Of a DNA stretch of 7,242 nt, positions 4,953 to 7,242 are shown in pieces. This DNA is from WTAW01 sp050124775 (GTDB lineage Bacteria > Acidobacteriota > Aminicenantia > Aminicenantales > Aminicenantaceae), in contig JASFEP010000225.1 in NCBI GenBank assembly GCA_050124775.1, positions 1 through 7,242 on the forward strand, read 5' to 3'. Both the position numbers and the translations under genes were made by a program. Below the pieces are notes generated by a model. The model made no database searches and had not been told where the DNA came from. It worked only from the letters and a program-made list of their open reading frames with translations. Position 1 is the stretch's first letter, and the number at the start of each line of letters is the position of its first letter.

Positions 4953-7242
4953 AGGGCCAGAAAATATATCGGGAAATGGGATTTCAAATACGCGGTTCGA
5001 TATGCCAGGTATGCATAGGCAGCACTGTGGGATTTATTAAATCCGTAGCCTGCAAAGTACTTGATCTGCTCGAATATCTTGACAGCCTTTGCGTGGCTAA
5101 TTCCTTTCTCCTTTGCACCCCGGACAAAACGTTGTTTTTGAGCCTTCATCACAGCCGTTTTTTTCTTCCCCATGGCTTTTCTCAGAATATCTGCTTCCGC
5201 CATCGAAAAGCCTGCGATCTCCGTTGCAATCCGCATGACCTGTTCTTGATAGACGATTAGCCCTTTGGTTTCCTCCAAGATGGGTTCGAGTTCTGGGAAT
5301 TCATACTTTACGCGATCAGGATGATTCTTGCATTTTATGAACTCATCTGTCATGCCGCTTTTGAGAGGACCCGGCCTGTACAGGGCATTTAATGCGATGA
5401 GATCGCGGTAGCTCTCCGGCTTGAAATTCCTGAGCAGGTCTTTCATACCCTGGCTTTCGAACTGGAACACGCCGTCCGTATTTCCAGCCTGGAACAGCTC
5501 GAAGGTCCTTTGATCATCGAGAGGAATATTCTTGACGTCGATTTGTTCTCCTGTGCTTTCTGCCACCAGAACTATCGTGTCCTGGATGACGGTCAGATTC
5601 CTCAATCCCAATAGATCCATCTTGAGGAGTCCGATGGCTTCGATATCCTGCATGGGGAACTGCGTGGTTATTTCGCCTTTGACCGATTGGTAGAGGGGCA
5701 TGAATTCGACAAGCGGCCTCGGAGTAATGACAATCCCGGCCGCGTGGATTGACGGATGTCTGACCTGTCCCTCGAGCCTTTGAGCGATGGCAAGCAGGTG
5801 TGCGATCTTGGGCTTCTTCTCTCTCAATTCCTTCAGCTGTGAGATGTTCTTCAACGCGCCTTGTATCGTGGCATCCGGACCGAAGGGAGGGATCATCTTG
5901 GCGATCCTATCGACCTCGGGAAGAGGAACTTCAAGAGCCCTTCCCACATCCCTGACGACTTGACGTGCCGCCATAGTCCCAAAGGTAATGATCTGGCAGA
6001 CGCTGTCCCTCCCGTATCTGTGCGTCACATAGGAGATAACCTCATCGCGCCTTCTCCCGCAGAAATCAATGTCGATATCGGGAAGGCTGATTCTCTCCGG
6101 GTTCAAGAATCGTTCGAAGAGAAGGTCGTATTCGAGAGGATCGATATCCGTGATGCCCAAACTGAAGGCCAACAGACTTCCGGCGGCTGAACCTCTGCCT
6201 GGACCTACGGGAATATTTTTCGATTTCGCCTCCCGAATGAGGTCCCAAACAATGAGAAAGTACCCTTCGAATCCCATTTCCCTGACCAGGCGGATTTCCT
6301 TCTCGAGACGGGATTCATATTCCTTGAGGCTCGGGAGCTCTTTATTTGCGATCCGGGTGCGGATTCTCTCCAACTGAGCTTGGAATCCCTCCTTTGCAAC
6401 CTCCTCGAAGTACTCGCTCAATGATATTCCGTCTGGTGGTTCGAACCGAGGGAGGAAATATCCTGAGGAAGGAAAATCAAAATTGCATCGCGCTGCGATC
6501 TTTGTCGTGTTGTCGATCGCCTCTGGGACATCCTTGAACAACTCCCACATTTCTTCGCCCGACTTGAAGTAGAACTCGTCAGATCCGAATCGAATCCGAT
6601 CCAAATCAGTCACTTTTTTGTTGGTCTGGATACAGAGGAGGATGTCTTGGCTTTCTGCATCCTCCCGTTTCGGATAATGGACATCATTGGTTGCGACCAG
6701 AGGGATATTCAATTTCCTGGCCACCTGGATGAGCTTGGGATTGACCTGCTTTTGAGGAGGAAGGCCATGATCTTGAAGCTCGATGTAAAAATCTCCATCT
6801 GCAAAGAGTGAAGAATACTCGAGGGCCGCTTCTTCAGCTTTGTCTTCAAGCCCCATCGTGAGATAGGCGCTCACCTCTCCTTTCAGGCAGCCGGAGAGGC
6901 CGATAAGTCCTTGGCTGTGCTTGGCCAATAGCTCTTTATCGATACGAGGCCTGTAGTAGAATCCTTCGAGATACGCTTTGGTTACGAGTTCACAGAGATT
7001 CTGGTATCCCCTCTCATCCTTCACGAGGAGAACCAGATGGTTGTGGACAGAACCCGATTTCCCGGCCTTCTTATCGAAGCGACTGCGGGGGGCCACATAA
7101 ATCTCACATCCTAGTATAGGTTTGATCTGTTTCGCATGGGCCTGCCTGAAAAAATTGACCGCGCCGAATATATTCCCATGATCTGTTAGAGCAACAGCTG
7201 GCATCTTGTTGTTGTAAGCCCCCTCTACCAGATCATTCGTTT
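4946..7242 (-). CDS. dnaE: DNA polymerase III alpha subunit, N-terminal part (5' end cut by window edge, 3' end frameshifted)
   Basis: Catalytic subunit of the chromosomal replicase. The frame is already open at 7242; about 25-30 residues, including the HxH motif of the PHP domain, lie outside the window. The first internal ATG, 7204, is not the real start, because TDLVEGAY-like DnaE sequence precedes it. Numbering from that Met: the PHP domain spans 1-200, with metal-site candidates H9 (TDHGN), E34 (GCEIYVA), H56 (HNHLVLL), C106 (SGCLKGE) and D174/H176 (NDVHY). The palm has PVGPGRGSAAGSLLAF (332-347), catalytic D376 and D378 in PDIDIDF, and the third aspartate D530 in LLKMDLLGL. Finger motifs are NALYRPGPL (606-614), VYQEQVM (651-657) and GYGFNKSHSAAYAYLAYRTA (719-738). 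The frame ends with FLALF and TGA about 30 residues past FNKSHS. Together with the downstream part the coding length is about 1136 residues in view, which fits a full-length DnaE. No intein is present at the FNKSHS site. Confidence 0.95.
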   Translation of the reverse strand, partial: TNDLVEGAYNNKMPAVALTDHGNIFGAVNFFRQAHAKQIKPILGCEIYVAPRSRFDKKAGKSGSVHNHLVLLVKDERGYQNLCELVTKAYLEGFYYRPRIDKELLAKHSQGLIGLSGCLKGEVSAYLTMGLEDKAEEAALEYSSLFADGDFYIELQDHGLPPQKQVNPKLIQVARKLNIPLVATNDVHYPKREDAESQDILLCIQTNKKVTDLDRIRFGSDEFYFKSGEEMWELFKDVPEAIDNTTKIAARCNFDFPSSGYFLPRFEPPDGISLSEYFEEVAKEGFQAQLERIRTRIANKELPSLKEYESRLEKEIRLVREMGFEGYFLIVWDLIREAKSKNIPVGPGRGSAAGSLLAFSLGITDIDPLEYDLLFERFLNPERISLPDIDIDFCGRRRDEVISYVTHRYGRDSVCQIITFGTMAARQVVRDVGRALEVPLPEVDRIAKMIPPFGPDATIQGALKNISQLKELREKKPKIAHLLAIAQRLEGQVRHPSIHAAGIVITPRPLVEFMPLYQSVKGEITTQFPMQDIEAIGLLKMDLLGLRNLTVIQDTIVLVAESTGEQIDVKNIPLDDQRTFELFQAGNTDGVFQFESQGMKDLLRNFKPESYRDLIALNALYRPGPLKSGMTDEFIKCKNHPDRVKYEFPELEPILEETKGLIVYQEQVMRIATEIAGFSMAEADILRKAMGKKKTAVMKAQKQRFVRGAKEKGISHAKAVKIFEQIKYFAGYGFNKSHSAAYAYLAYRTAYLKSHFPIYFLALF

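Noticed and set aside
4113..5018. Plus-strand open frames of 146 and 147 codons opposite dnaE
   Set aside because: Both are antisense to conserved dnaE coding sequence, with no plausible ribosome binding site or recognisable protein family.
4950..5050. DnaE intein or split-intein junction near FNKSHS
   Set aside because: The GYGFNKSHS sequence is continuous with normal flanking DnaE sequence. There is no Cys at the +1 position and no intein motifs, so the frame break about 30 residues later is not an intein junction.
1..7242. CRISPR arrays, tRNA genes, insertion sequences or phage-defence genes
   Set aside because: No regularly spaced repeats, terminal inverted repeats, transposase motifs or tRNA-like folds were noticed. 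Nearly all of the window is accounted for by the five genes.

Overview
The window is a compact stretch of bacterial chromosome with every recognisable gene on the minus strand. Read in the direction of transcription (right to left) the order is: dnaE (DNA polymerase III alpha subunit, broken by a frameshift), a small degenerate receiver-domain protein, coaX (type III pantothenate kinase), an uncharacterised 214-residue protein, and rnr (RNase R, running off the left edge). GC content is roughly 50 %, coding density is very high, and no tRNA, rRNA, CRISPR, insertion sequence or phage gene is visible. The protein sequences and the use of CoaX rather than CoaA look most like a Desulfobacterota (former Deltaproteobacteria) or related anaerobic Gram-negative lineage. 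That placement is an impression from the protein sequences, not a measured assignment.

Region by region: 3831-7242 is dnaE, lacking only about 25-30 N-terminal residues beyond the right edge. It carries the PHP domain, palm, thumb and fingers in one frame (to 4946). The end of the fingers, helix-hairpin-helix, clamp-binding peptide, OB fold and C-terminal domain lie in the -1 frame (from 4949). 3696-3830 is a 135-base gap, the only sizeable non-coding stretch. 3138-3695 is the pseudo-receiver protein, 2335-3102 is coaX and 1658-2302 is the hypothetical protein. 1-1643 is rnr, open without a stop to the window edge. It is intact for 547 codons, which I checked codon by codon, and ends at the conserved RNB motif IRRYPDL.

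The gaps between the last four genes are 35, 32 and 14 bases, all on one strand, so they probably form one transcriptional unit, with dnaE just upstream. The products are mostly housekeeping: replication, CoA synthesis and RNA decay. Two are less ordinary. One is a receiver domain in which all the phosphorylation-pocket residues are replaced. The other is a hypothetical protein whose N-terminal pattern is loosely reminiscent of DnaD-type replication domains. The feature most in need of checking is the dnaE break: either a one-base sequencing error or mutation in a short T run, or an in vivo split or recoded polymerase.
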